Assembly: GCA_934394545.1 (NCBI GenBank)
Contig: CAKRRG010000003.1
Location: 37,660-101,659 of the forward strand
From: an uncultured Blautia sp.
GTDB taxonomy: Bacteria; Bacillota; Clostridia; Lachnospirales; Lachnospiraceae
DNA length: 64,000 nucleotides
Direction: 5' to 3'
Shown here: piece after piece, positions 35,201 through 44,681 of the stretch
Numbering within the stretch: position 1 is the stretch's first letter
Layout: each line of letters starts with the position of its first letter
Made by a program: the position numbers and the translations under genes
Notes under the pieces: model-generated
What the model was told of the DNA's origin: nothing
What the model saw: only the letters and a program-made list of their open reading frames with translations
The model's database searches: none

Positions 35201-38200
35201 AGTGGAAACACAACAAGTGCGAGAACTGTGTATATTGCCAGCAAACTGCAGTCGTTTAAACTGGATTATTCGAATGGTGGAACCGTTCAGCATCACGAAA
35301 CCGTAAAATACACAGCACCGCTGAATGGATATGATGTAAAATTCACACCGACCAGACCAGATACCGTAGATGCAAATTATACATTTGATGGCTGGTACAG
35401 CAATCCGGAGTGTACCACGAAATTTGACTTCAATACAACGATGCCGGCGGCAAATGTAATCGTATATGCAGGCTGGAAAGCACCGACTGTTACAGTAACA
35501 GCGCATACAAGCCTGGAGGACGCAGGTGTTCAGGTGGATGGCATTGTATACGGTGGAACAGTTGATGAGAATGCTCTTCCGAAGATCACGGTTACTGCTG
35601 ATCAGGTATTCCTTGGATGGTTTACAAGAAATTCAGATGGTTCTTTCACACCGTGGAATTTTGCAGCAAAGGTTCATTCAGATGTAGATCTGTATGCAAG
35701 GGTTATCAGCAAAGGAACCTTCCAGGTGACCTATGATGCAAATGGCGGAAGCGGAACCGTAACCGATAACAGAAAGTATGTACAGGGCGCAAAGGCAAAT
35801 GTACAGAAAGTAAATGGAATTACAGCACCGGAAGGTAAGGCGTTCTTATATTGGAGCCTTAACGAGAACGGATCTGGAACCAAGTATTATCCGAATGATA
35901 AGATTGAAATCCAGGCATCCGATATTACCTTATATGCAATTTGGGGAAGCGCAGTAACCACAACTCTGACTTATAATGGAAACGAAGGAACAACCAGCGA
36001 TGGCAAAACAGAGATGGTTGTGTCCGGACTTAAGAATAATCAGAAAGTGGCAGCAGAAGGTGAAATCTTTACCCGTAATGGTTATAAGTTTATCGGCTGG
36101 AGTACGAACCCTGGTGCAGCATCTGCAACATACCAAGCTGGTGGGGATGTGATTGTCCATGCGGATGCAGCACAGAATGTACTGTATGCAGTCTGGGAGA
36201 TTAAGAAAGACTATAATTATACAGTTCATTATTATTGGAATGGAACCGAAGAGAAAGTAGCAGAAGATAAGGCTGTTACAGAATTGGAATATGGAACCTC
36301 TATAGAGGAAAGCCCGATTACAATTGAGGGATATACACCTGTAGCTCTTGATAGCCAGACAATAGTATTAGATGCATATGATAAAGAAATTACATTCTAT
36401 TATTATAAGAATGTAGAACTGACAGCAAATGGTGCTATTACCAGCTATAATGGAAATGATCAGAGTGTAAATGGATTTACCGGTGCACCTGCCGGAGCAG
36501 ATTTTTCAGCAATCAATGTTAGTGCTTCCGGAAAAGATGCAGGCACGTATCCGGCAGAGTTTGCTGAGAATACAAAGGGTACAGTGGATGGAACCGGAAA
36601 GTATATTGTAACGGATACCACAGATGGCGAGCTTGTGATCAATCCGAGAGCCGTAGTGCTTACAAGTGAAAGTGGAAGTAAGCCATATGACGGAACCGCC
36701 CTTATGAAGCCAGACGTAACCGTAACAGGAGAGGGCTTTGTAGACGGAGAAGTATCTGATGTTAAGGCAACTGGAAGTGCCCTCTATGTAAGTGATGGCG
36801 AAGTAACCAATACCATCGTTTATACAGCAGGTGCTAATTTCAAAGAAAACAACTACAGTATTGAGAGGGATGAAGGTAAGTTAAGCATTACAGCTTCTAC
36901 CAAGAAGGTAGTTGTAACCATTACTGGAAATAAGGAAAATAAGCTTTACGACGGAAATGAAAAAGTGGCAAAAGGCTATACGGCTAGTATCGATAATGCA
37001 TTGTATACAGAAGCAGATTTCAAATTCTCTGGAAATGCAGAAGTAAACGGAAAAGATGCAGACACCTATAAGATGGGCCTGGCAGCAAACCAGTTCGAGA
37101 ATGCAAACAGCAATTTTGCAAATGTAGAATTCTCTGTAACAGATGGCGAGCTGGTGATCAAACCGAGAACCGTAGTGCTTACAAGTGAAAGTGGAAGTAA
37201 ACCATATGACGGAACCGCCCTTACAAAGCCAGTTGTAACAGTAACAGGAGATGGCTTTGCGGACGGAGAAGTAACGGATATTAAGGCAACCGGAAGTGTA
37301 ATCTATATAAGTGATGGCGAAGTAACTAATACCATCGTTTATACAGCAGGTGCTGATTTTAAGGACAGCAACTACAGCATTACAAAGAATGAAGGCAAGT
37401 TGATCATTACAGAAAGTGCAGATGAAGTAGTTGTAACGATCACCGGTAATAAGCTGACAGAAACCTACGACGGAACTGAAAAGACGGCAAAGGGTTATAC
37501 CGTTAATATCAATAATGGGTTGTATACAGAAGCAGATTTCGAATTTACCGGAAAAGCAGAAGTAAACGGAACGGATGCAGACACCTATAAGATGGGTCTG
37601 ACAGCAGCGCAGTTTGAGAATAAGAATGGAAACTTTAAGAAGGTTACATTCGTAGTAACAGACGGTGAGCTTGTGATCGATCCGAGAACCGTAGTGCTTA
37701 CAAGTGAAGGCGGAAGCAAGCCATATGACGGAACCGCCCTTACAAAGCCGAAGGTAATAGTAACAGAAGGTTTTGTAGCCGGTGAAGTAACCGACATTAA
37801 GGCAACTGGAAGTGCCCTCTATGTAAGTGATGGCGAAGTAACCAATACCATCGTTTATACAGCTGGTGCTGATTTCAAAGAAAGCAACTACAGCATTACA
37901 AAGAATGAAGGTAAGTTAAGTATTACAGCTTCCACCGAGAAGGTAGTCGTAACCATTATCGGAAATAAGGAAAATGAGCTTTACGATGGAACTGAAAAAG
38001 TGGCAAAAGGCTATACTGCTAGTATCGATAATGCATTGTATACAGAAGCAGATTTCAAGTTCACTGGAAAAGCAGAAGTAAACGGAACGGATGCAGGCAC
38101 CTATAACATGGGTCTGGCAGCAAACCAGTTCGAGAATGCAAATACCAATTTTGCAAATGTGGAATTTTCCGTAACAGATGGTGAGCTGGTGATCAATCCA

Positions 38201-41200
38201 AGAACCGTAGTGTTCACAAGTGAAAGTGGAAGTAAGTCGTACGACGGAACAGCCCTTACAAAGTCCGGTGTACTGGTAACAGGAGATGGCTTTGTAAACG
38301 AAGAGGGTGCAACCTATACGGTAACTGGAAGCCAGACACTGGTAGGAAGCAGCTTTAACACATTCAGCTACAGCTTAAAAGATGGAACCAAGAAAGACAA
38401 TTATATAATTACCAAGAATGAAGGAATCTTGGAGGTAACAGATGATTCCGTAGATCCAAACGGAGTTGTAACAAAGACACATGAGAACAAACAATATGGA
38501 ATTGGAGAAACGATAACGTTTGATATTGTTGTTAAGAATATTTACGCTGAGAACAAGAACATTATAATTTCTGAAATAGCTGGTGTAACCATTACCGGTG
38601 AGAGCAGATTTGAAAATGTAGCTCCGGGAGAAACTGTAGAGACTACTGCAGCTTATACGATTACAGAAAAGGATATTCTTGAAGGAACGTTTACCAATAC
38701 TGTAACAGCAACATTTGAGAACGGTAAAAGCTTTGAAAATACCGATATTGTGGAATTGGATCAGTCAGCAAGCCTGACAATTGAGAAAGTCACTACGAAC
38801 AAAGAGAGTGCTGAGAATGGAAAGTATGCTCTTGGACAGGTGATCGAGTATACGATCACAGTAGCAAATAGTGGTAACATGACAATTAGGGATATTAGTG
38901 TTTCGGATCCTCTTACCGGAAATACATGGCGGGTAGAGTCCCTTGCCCCGGGAGCATCCAAAGAGCTTACCGCATCATATCAGGTAACAGAAGCTGATAT
39001 TCTTGCAGGAGAAGTAGTAAACGTAGCAACAGCAACAGGATTTAAGCCGGATGATTCAAACGTGCCGGAGGTATCAGACAGTACAACGGATCAGACCGCA
39101 GATATAAACGGAAGTCTCTCTGTTGAAAAAGAAGCGAAACTGGGTGACCGTGCTTATAAGGCTGGTGATACAGTAGAGTATACAATTACCGTAACAAATA
39201 ACGGAAATGTAACGATCAGTGGCATTACTGTAACAGATGAGCAGACCGGTTTGGAAGAGACAATTGCAACTCTTGCACCGAATGGCGTAAAGACGTTCGT
39301 AACAAGCCATGTAATTACAGAAAATGATATTTTAGCCGGACACTTTACAAATATCGCGGAAGCCAACGGAAAAGATCCTAATGGTAACGATGTTGATGCG
39401 GAAGGTGAAGAAACGGTTACAACAGTTGATAAGAATGGTCATCTGACCGTAACCAAAAAAACCACAAGTGCTCCAAAGAATGCTGCATATGAGCTTGGCG
39501 AAGCAATTGAGTATGAGATTGTTGTCAAGAACGATGGAAACCTGACAATTACAAATATTGTTGTAACAGATGAATTGACAGGTGATACGTGGACAGTTGG
39601 AACTCTTGCCCCGGAAGAAAGCCAGAAATTTACAACAAAGCATGTTGTAACAGAAGCTGACATTCTTACAGGTAAGGTGCAAAACGAAGCAACAGCAGCA
39701 GGAACCAGTCCGGATCCGGAGAACCCGGAAGTACCTGTGACACCAGGTAAGACCGAAGATCCGACCAAGACTTTGAATGGAAGTCTCTTTGTTACAAAAG
39801 AAGCGAAACTGAAAATAGATGGCTACAAAGCCGGCGATACGGTAGAGTATACAATTACCGTAACAAACAACGGAAATGTAACGATCAGTGATATTGTTGT
39901 AACAGATGAGCAGACCGGTTTTGAAGGAACGATCGCAACTCTTGCACCGAATGGAACAAAGACTTTTGAAACAAGCTATGTAATCACGGAAAATGATATT
40001 TTAGCTGGACACTTTACCAATATTGCAGAAGCAACAGGCAAGAATCCTAATGGTGAAGATGTGGAAGCTCGTGGTGAAGAGACTGTTACGACAGCAAAGA
40101 AGAATGGTCATCTGACCGTAACCAAGACCTCTGATGTGGAAGAAAACCAGAAAGCAGTACTGGGTCAGACGATCAATTATACAATTACTGTAATAAATGA
40201 TGGAAATCTGACAATTACAGACATTAGGGTAACAGATGATCTGACAGATGATGAGTGGACCATCGCTTCTCTTGCACCAGGAGAAAGCAAAGAATTTACC
40301 ACAGAATACGTGGTAACAGAATCTGATATTCTGGAAGGCCAGGTAGTAAACGTAGCAACTGCTCAGGGAACCAGCCCGGATCCGGATGAACCGGAAGTAC
40401 CTGTGACACCAGGCGAGAAGGAAGATCCTACAGAAGATCCGAACGGCCATCTGACAATTGACAAGGAAACTACAAACGAACCAGAAAATGAAGATGCGTA
40501 TGTACTTGGAGAAGCCATTACTTATAAGATTACGGTAACGAATGATGGAAATCTGACAATTACAGACATTGCGGTAACAGACGATCTGACAGGTGATGAG
40601 TGGATCATGGATGCTCTTGCACCAGGAGAAAGCAAAGAATTTACCGCAGAACATGTAGTAACAGAATCCGATATTCTGGAAGGCCAGGTAGTAAACGTAG
40701 CAACTGCAACAGGAACCAGCCCGGATCCGAATGAACCGGAAGTACCGGTGACACCAGGTAAGACCGAAGATCCTATAGAAGATCCGAACGGCCACCTGAC
40801 AATCGACAAAGAGACTACAAGCGAACCAGAAAATGAAGACGCTTATGCACTTGGAGAAACCATTACTTATAAGATTACGGTAACGAATGATGGAAATCTG
40901 ACAATTACAGATATCACGGTAACAGACGATCTGACAGGTGATGAGTGGACCATAGATGCTCTTGCTCCGGAAGAATCCGAAGAGTTTGACGCGGAATATG
41001 TGGTAACAGAAGCAGATATTCTGGAAGGTCAGGTAGTAAACGTGGCAACCGCAACAGGAACCAGCCCAGACCCGGATGAACCGGAAGTGCCGGTAGAACC
41101 AGGTGAGGAGGAAGATCCTACAGAAGATCCGAACGGCCACCTGACAATCGACAAAGAGACTACAAGCGAACCAGAAAATGAAGACGCTTATGCACTTGGA

Positions 41201-44200
41201 GAAACCATTACTTATAAGATTACGGTAACGAATGATGGAAATCTGACAATTACAGATATCACGGTAACAGACGATCTGACAGGTGATGAGTGGACAATTG
41301 AGACCCTTGCACCAGGAGAATTCAGAAAATTTGACGCAGAATATGTGGTAACAGAAGCGGATATTCTGGAAGGTCAGGTAGTAAATGTGGCAACTGCAAC
41401 GGGAACCAGCCCAGACCCGGATGAACCGGAAGTGCCGGTAGAACCAGGTAAAGAGGAAGATCCTACGGATCCTAAGAAGGGTCACTTGACAATTGCAAAA
41501 ACAACAACAAGTACTCCGGAAAACGGCAGCTCTTATGCACTTGGAGAAACCATTACTTATAAGATTACGGTAACGAATGATGGAAATCTGACAATTACAG
41601 ATATCACGGTAACAGACGATCTGACAGGTGATGAGTGGACAATTGAGACCCTTGCACCAGGAGAATTCAGAAAATTTGACGCAGAATATGTGGTAACAGA
41701 AGCGGATATTCTGGAAGGTCAGGTAGTAAATGTGGCAACTGCAACGGGAACCAGCCCAGACCCGGATGAACCGGAAGTGCCGGTAGAACCAGGTAAAGAG
41801 GAAGATCCTACGGATCCTAAGAAGGGTCACTTGACAATTGCAAAAACAACAACAAGTACTCCGGAAAACGGCAGCTCTTATGCACTTGGAGAAACCATTA
41901 CTTATAAGATTACGGTAACGAATGATGGAAATCTGACAATTACAGATATCACGGTAACAGACGATCTGACAGGTGATGAGTGGACCATCGATGCTCTTGC
42001 GCCAGGAGAATCCGAAGAGTTTGACGCAGAATATGTGGTAACAGAAGCAGATATTCTGGAAGGTAAGGTAGTAAACGTAGCAACGGCTAAGGGAACCAGC
42101 CCGGATCCGGATGAACCAGATGTACCGGTAGAACCAGGTGAGAAGGAAGATCCTACAGATGCAAAAGCACCTTCCCTCTTTGTAGAAAAGATTGCAGAGC
42201 AGGTACATGGCGGATATCGGTTAGGTGATGAGATCACTTATGTAATTCGTGTTGTAAACAACGGAAATGTAACACTTAGTGATGTAACCGTAGTCGATGA
42301 AAAAACTGGTCTGAATGTAGTGTTCGGAACCATGAAGGTTGGAGAAACCAAGGAAGTTACCACAACTTACACAGTAACTGAGGCAGACATTAAAGATGGC
42401 AAAGTTGACAACGTAGCAGTTGCAACCGGAAAAGATCCAGAAGGTGAAGAAATCACCGATAACGGTAAGATGACAGTAAAAACAGAACCAGTAAGAAATG
42501 GTATTCTTGTTACAAAGGTAACAACAAGTACCCCGGCTAATGGCGAGAAATATGTACTTGGAGAAACTATTACTTATAAGATTGCAGCAACGAATACAGG
42601 AAATCAGACACTTACCGGAATTATTGTAACAGATGAATTGACAGGTGATGAGTGGACAATCAGAACTCTTGCCCCAGGAGAATCTGAAGAATTTACCGCA
42701 GAATATGTGGTAACAGAAGCAGACATCCTTGTAGGCCAGGTAGTAAACGTGGCAACCGCAACAGCAACCAGTCCGGATCCGGAAGACCCGGATGTACCGG
42801 TAGAACCAGGCAAGACAGAAGACCCCACAGAGGATCCGAATGGACACCTGACAATTGCAAAAACAACAACAAGTATCCCGAAAAACGGCAGCTCTTATGC
42901 ACTTGGAGAAACCATTACGTATAAGATTACTGCAAAGAATGATGGAAACCTGACGCTTACAAATGTCCTTGTAGAAGATGCATTGACAGGAAATGTAGAA
43001 GAAAAAGCATGGACTATCGAGTCCCTTGCCCCAGGAGCATCTGAAGAATTTACCGCAGAATATGTGGTAACAGAAGCAGACATTCTTGCAGGTAAAGTCG
43101 TAAACGTAGCAACGGCTAAGGGAACCAGCCCGGATCCGGAAGAACCGGAAGTACCGGTAGTTCCAGGTGAGAAAGAAGATCCAACAGAGACAAAGGCACC
43201 GTTCCTCTTTGTAGAAAAGACAGCAGAACAGAAGGATGGCGGATACCTGTTAGGCGATGTGATCACTTATACAATTCGTGTTGTAAACAATGGAAATGTA
43301 ACACTTAGTGATGTAACCGTAGTCGATGAAAAAACTGGTCTGAAAGAAATGATCGGAACAATGAAAGTTGGGGAAACCAAGGAAGTTACCACAACTTACA
43401 CAGTAACTGAGGCAGATATTACAGCAGGTAAAATCGACAACGTAGCAATTGCAACCGGAAAAGATCCGGAAGGAGCAGAGGTTGCAGGCAGAAGTGAAAA
43501 GACAGTGTTCACAGAGCATATAAGAACTGGTATTAACATTGTAAAGACTACAACAAGTACCCCGGCTAATGGTGAGAGATATGTATTGGGAGAGATGATC
43601 ACTTATAAGATCACGGCAACCAATACAGGAAATCAGACACTTACCAGAATTACCGTAACAGATGAGCTTACTGGAAATATCGGAGATAAGGCTTGGAAGA
43701 TTGATACTCTTGCACCGGGAGAAAGCAAAGATTTTGAAGTACAGTACGAAGTAAAAGAAGAAGATCGTCTCAGTGGTATTGTTACAAACATAGCAACAGC
43801 AACTGTTGAGAAGACAAATCCAGAGGATCCGGATGTACCGGTAACCCCGGGACAGAAGGAAGATCTTATTGATCCTGAGATTCCAGATGGATTCTATTAT
43901 GTACACAAGATCAAAATCACAAAGAATGTAGTTGATGCAAACGGCAATGCAAAGAATAGTAATGAGACCTTCTATGCAGGAATCTTTACAGATGCAGATT
44001 TTACTACTTTGGCAACGAATGTATCACAGAATATTGTTCCACTGGAAATGGCTGGTGGTTCAGAAACAAGTGCTGAGGTTGAGCTTTCCATTCTCAAGAC
44101 AGAATCTGCAACTATATACATTGCAGAGGTTGATGCAGAAGGAAATCCGGTAGACTATGATGAAAACTTTGCATATGATGTAAGCATTGATAATGAAGAA

Positions 44201-44461
44201 ATTACGCTCGATGCCGAAAATCAGAATGCGACAGTAACAATTGTCAATGCAGAAATTGAGCCGGAACAGGTAACACCAACTCCGACACAGGATGAGGATG
44301 ATACAACTCCGACTCCTGCACCGGAAGATAAGGGAACTCAGAAAATGGGCGTTAAGACTGGCGACGATACTCCAATCGATCAGTTTGGATTCCTGCTCAT
44401 GTGCTCCGTAGCATGCATAGCACTGATCATTGGAAAGCGTAAGAAAGAAAAACGTTCCTGA
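32300..44461 (+). CDS. Giant repetitive cell-surface protein (4,053 residues) with tandem DUF7507-type repeats and KTGD sorting signal
   Basis: A Sec signal peptide (residues 1-33) leads into a Glu/Ala/Pro-rich low-complexity part (about 50-135). Residues about 525-1305 hold InlB B-like (Listeria-Bacteroides) repeats (GWKFVGWYIG, GYTFEGWYDG). Residues about 1375-2045 hold three long 172-residue units with KPYDGTAL, MBG/YDG-like. Residues about 2050-3860 hold sixteen tandem 110-115-residue DUF11/DUF7507-like beta-sandwich units (YALGETITYKITVTNDGNLT). A Cna-B-like domain (about 3862-3985), a Thr/Pro linker, VKTGDD (4018-4023), a hydrophobic helix and KRKKEKRS complete a sortase-type wall anchor. 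The ribosome-binding site is AGGAGG. The protein is probably an adhesin or stalk; ligand unknown. The frame is intact throughout. Confidence 0.93.
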   Translation: MTKFNRTRFKKAMAAILAVAMIGQNCSYAVSAEDVMSTDAAVQEQAVQETEQQAVDVQPVEEAPQTENVEAPQTDSAEGVAEAPAETPTEAPVEVPTEAPAETPAEAPVEAPAVTQPEKSEEGIGAINNESSDANAENAQENAQPQEEAPTATWHVTFAGDAAVHGTIQVKGEAAPADVVSYNKEVKENEKFEFSIIAAQGYEVERVTLEANGAELGKNAEGFYEIPAVTKDEKVLVTYRELPQVPVSNTETPAAEEPAKNTEESSEGVRENEVDFITDGGAAVIVDGVDVTNGSAMAKDGTIVYTIIPNNDYEIVSILIDNDPNLPARFNETTEEANDYITEGISETTSVVITTKAIEPVEEETVKTEPAEEENETDAEIAMPELHYNGVCNNIVVNIYAPEGVFPEGTNVILAAPSAESIAAAAEAAGQEASSLTGVDITFEYDGKEIQPTSSVEVSFTAAEISAADISNIYHVTDDGAVQEVAASQSGESLGFTADSFSTWLFPTTGGNIAPASILEPETKIATYNFTVDGAVVDTQYITKGDTLLEPESPAKEGWKFVGWYIGTEPVTFGTITEEKDVTITVEARFEEVHYVFFHNPNGEVVATKEGITGDEIQTSDVTFSVGSEESITGWYTSDTYDEITKVNTITLAETNIDLYAKVEKGFWITYDSNGGTYVAPEFYLANQIATLSKSPTKNGYTFEGWYDGETRITSATTNVSVKAKWKENVTADYRVIYWQQKVTDDKNASDAQKTYEYVETKTYKGTTGKEITANDITVSYNGFAKNKNNSKSVTIAADGSTIMNVYYDRVLCTVNYYVYYESGWYGDWQIQKTVTGLYGANLKEGEWWTDYSWRSRRGGGNGCILLTSYDFKKAGYEDNEGNGSSNGVVTSCNFFSTNADNNRRVYYYNEQADGSFKLINTIDIDSSGNLTIYQKYAGYDLYKYTTGSPSGNPTTAGFWKNKQDCKSGNTTSARTVYIASKLQSFKLDYSNGGTVQHHETVKYTAPLNGYDVKFTPTRPDTVDANYTFDGWYSNPECTTKFDFNTTMPAANVIVYAGWKAPTVTVTAHTSLEDAGVQVDGIVYGGTVDENALPKITVTADQVFLGWFTRNSDGSFTPWNFAAKVHSDVDLYARVISKGTFQVTYDANGGSGTVTDNRKYVQGAKANVQKVNGITAPEGKAFLYWSLNENGSGTKYYPNDKIEIQASDITLYAIWGSAVTTTLTYNGNEGTTSDGKTEMVVSGLKNNQKVAAEGEIFTRNGYKFIGWSTNPGAASATYQAGGDVIVHADAAQNVLYAVWEIKKDYNYTVHYYWNGTEEKVAEDKAVTELEYGTSIEESPITIEGYTPVALDSQTIVLDAYDKEITFYYYKNVELTANGAITSYNGNDQSVNGFTGAPAGADFSAINVSASGKDAGTYPAEFAENTKGTVDGTGKYIVTDTTDGELVINPRAVVLTSESGSKPYDGTALMKPDVTVTGEGFVDGEVSDVKATGSALYVSDGEVTNTIVYTAGANFKENNYSIERDEGKLSITASTKKVVVTITGNKENKLYDGNEKVAKGYTASIDNALYTEADFKFSGNAEVNGKDADTYKMGLAANQFENANSNFANVEFSVTDGELVIKPRTVVLTSESGSKPYDGTALTKPVVTVTGDGFADGEVTDIKATGSVIYISDGEVTNTIVYTAGADFKDSNYSITKNEGKLIITESADEVVVTITGNKLTETYDGTEKTAKGYTVNINNGLYTEADFEFTGKAEVNGTDADTYKMGLTAAQFENKNGNFKKVTFVVTDGELVIDPRTVVLTSEGGSKPYDGTALTKPKVIVTEGFVAGEVTDIKATGSALYVSDGEVTNTIVYTAGADFKESNYSITKNEGKLSITASTEKVVVTIIGNKENELYDGTEKVAKGYTASIDNALYTEADFKFTGKAEVNGTDAGTYNMGLAANQFENANTNFANVEFSVTDGELVINPRTVVFTSESGSKSYDGTALTKSGVLVTGDGFVNEEGATYTVTGSQTLVGSSFNTFSYSLKDGTKKDNYIITKNEGILEVTDDSVDPNGVVTKTHENKQYGIGETITFDIVVKNIYAENKNIIISEIAGVTITGESRFENVAPGETVETTAAYTITEKDILEGTFTNTVTATFENGKSFENTDIVELDQSASLTIEKVTTNKESAENGKYALGQVIEYTITVANSGNMTIRDISVSDPLTGNTWRVESLAPGASKELTASYQVTEADILAGEVVNVATATGFKPDDSNVPEVSDSTTDQTADINGSLSVEKEAKLGDRAYKAGDTVEYTITVTNNGNVTISGITVTDEQTGLEETIATLAPNGVKTFVTSHVITENDILAGHFTNIAEANGKDPNGNDVDAEGEETVTTVDKNGHLTVTKKTTSAPKNAAYELGEAIEYEIVVKNDGNLTITNIVVTDELTGDTWTVGTLAPEESQKFTTKHVVTEADILTGKVQNEATAAGTSPDPENPEVPVTPGKTEDPTKTLNGSLFVTKEAKLKIDGYKAGDTVEYTITVTNNGNVTISDIVVTDEQTGFEGTIATLAPNGTKTFETSYVITENDILAGHFTNIAEATGKNPNGEDVEARGEETVTTAKKNGHLTVTKTSDVEENQKAVLGQTINYTITVINDGNLTITDIRVTDDLTDDEWTIASLAPGESKEFTTEYVVTESDILEGQVVNVATAQGTSPDPDEPEVPVTPGEKEDPTEDPNGHLTIDKETTNEPENEDAYVLGEAITYKITVTNDGNLTITDIAVTDDLTGDEWIMDALAPGESKEFTAEHVVTESDILEGQVVNVATATGTSPDPNEPEVPVTPGKTEDPIEDPNGHLTIDKETTSEPENEDAYALGETITYKITVTNDGNLTITDITVTDDLTGDEWTIDALAPEESEEFDAEYVVTEADILEGQVVNVATATGTSPDPDEPEVPVEPGEEEDPTEDPNGHLTIDKETTSEPENEDAYALGETITYKITVTNDGNLTITDITVTDDLTGDEWTIETLAPGEFRKFDAEYVVTEADILEGQVVNVATATGTSPDPDEPEVPVEPGKEEDPTDPKKGHLTIAKTTTSTPENGSSYALGETITYKITVTNDGNLTITDITVTDDLTGDEWTIETLAPGEFRKFDAEYVVTEADILEGQVVNVATATGTSPDPDEPEVPVEPGKEEDPTDPKKGHLTIAKTTTSTPENGSSYALGETITYKITVTNDGNLTITDITVTDDLTGDEWTIDALAPGESEEFDAEYVVTEADILEGKVVNVATAKGTSPDPDEPDVPVEPGEKEDPTDAKAPSLFVEKIAEQVHGGYRLGDEITYVIRVVNNGNVTLSDVTVVDEKTGLNVVFGTMKVGETKEVTTTYTVTEADIKDGKVDNVAVATGKDPEGEEITDNGKMTVKTEPVRNGILVTKVTTSTPANGEKYVLGETITYKIAATNTGNQTLTGIIVTDELTGDEWTIRTLAPGESEEFTAEYVVTEADILVGQVVNVATATATSPDPEDPDVPVEPGKTEDPTEDPNGHLTIAKTTTSIPKNGSSYALGETITYKITAKNDGNLTLTNVLVEDALTGNVEEKAWTIESLAPGASEEFTAEYVVTEADILAGKVVNVATAKGTSPDPEEPEVPVVPGEKEDPTETKAPFLFVEKTAEQKDGGYLLGDVITYTIRVVNNGNVTLSDVTVVDEKTGLKEMIGTMKVGETKEVTTTYTVTEADITAGKIDNVAIATGKDPEGAEVAGRSEKTVFTEHIRTGINIVKTTTSTPANGERYVLGEMITYKITATNTGNQTLTRITVTDELTGNIGDKAWKIDTLAPGESKDFEVQYEVKEEDRLSGIVTNIATATVEKTNPEDPDVPVTPGQKEDLIDPEIPDGFYYVHKIKITKNVVDANGNAKNSNETFYAGIFTDADFTTLATNVSQNIVPLEMAGGSETSAEVELSILKTESATIYIAEVDAEGNPVDYDENFAYDVSIDNEEITLDAENQNATVTIVNAEIEPEQVTPTPTQDEDDTTPTPAPEDKGTQKMGVKTGDDTPIDQFGFLLMCSVACIALIIGKRKKEKRS
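36648..38215 (+). repeat. Three long tandem repeats (about 517 bp) in giant gene
   Basis: Starts recur near 36650, 37170, 37690 and, as a partial fourth, 38205. Each unit begins CGTAGTGCTTACAAGTGAA and encodes VVLTSES then KPYDGTAL. Units differ at scattered positions, so the expansion is older than that of the 345-bp repeats. Confidence 0.8.
38452..43880 (+). repeat. Sixteen tandem DUF7507-like coding repeats; central units have a 345-bp period
   Basis: Units about 330-345 bp long encode one beta-sandwich each. In the centre GCACTTGGAGAAACC recurs at 40847, 41192, 41537 and 41882, exactly 345 bp apart. By eye, about 450 bp starting near 41189 is identical to the sequence 345 bp downstream, which indicates a recent duplication or gene conversion. 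Outer units are more diverged. Confidence 0.85.
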
Positions 44462-44555
44462 AGAGTCCTGAAGAGCCACTAAAAAGCCTGTAAAAAGCTT
44501 CTAAAAAGCCTTACGTCTCTGAAAAGAGAGGGCTGTCAAAAAACAGATAGATCCC

Positions 44556-44606
44556 AAACCAGGGAGGGTGTGATCCATTTGGTCACACCCTCCCTGGTTT
44601 TTGAGG
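44556..44606 (+). terminator. Strong terminator after giant gene
   Basis: A perfect 18-bp stem (AAACCAGGGAGGGTGTGA with its complement at 44583-44600), nine-base loop, then T. It may also serve the flavodiiron gene coming from the right. Confidence 0.88.
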
Positions 44607-44681
44607 TATTATAGTCGGGGCTTTTGCATCCCTCCCCTTTGATATCAGATTGCTACGTGCTTTGCACTCCCGCAATCTTCA

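Noticed and set aside
40001..42208. 735-codon open frame on the minus strand opposite the giant gene
   Set aside because: It is antisense to the repetitive coding sequence. Its repeated Cys/Phe/Tyr-rich translation is a by-product of the 345-bp repeats, and it has no ribosome-binding site or recognisable domain.
38452..43880. Regular repeats considered as a CRISPR array
   Set aside because: The units are about 345 bp, fully coding and in frame, with no short repeat-spacer pattern.
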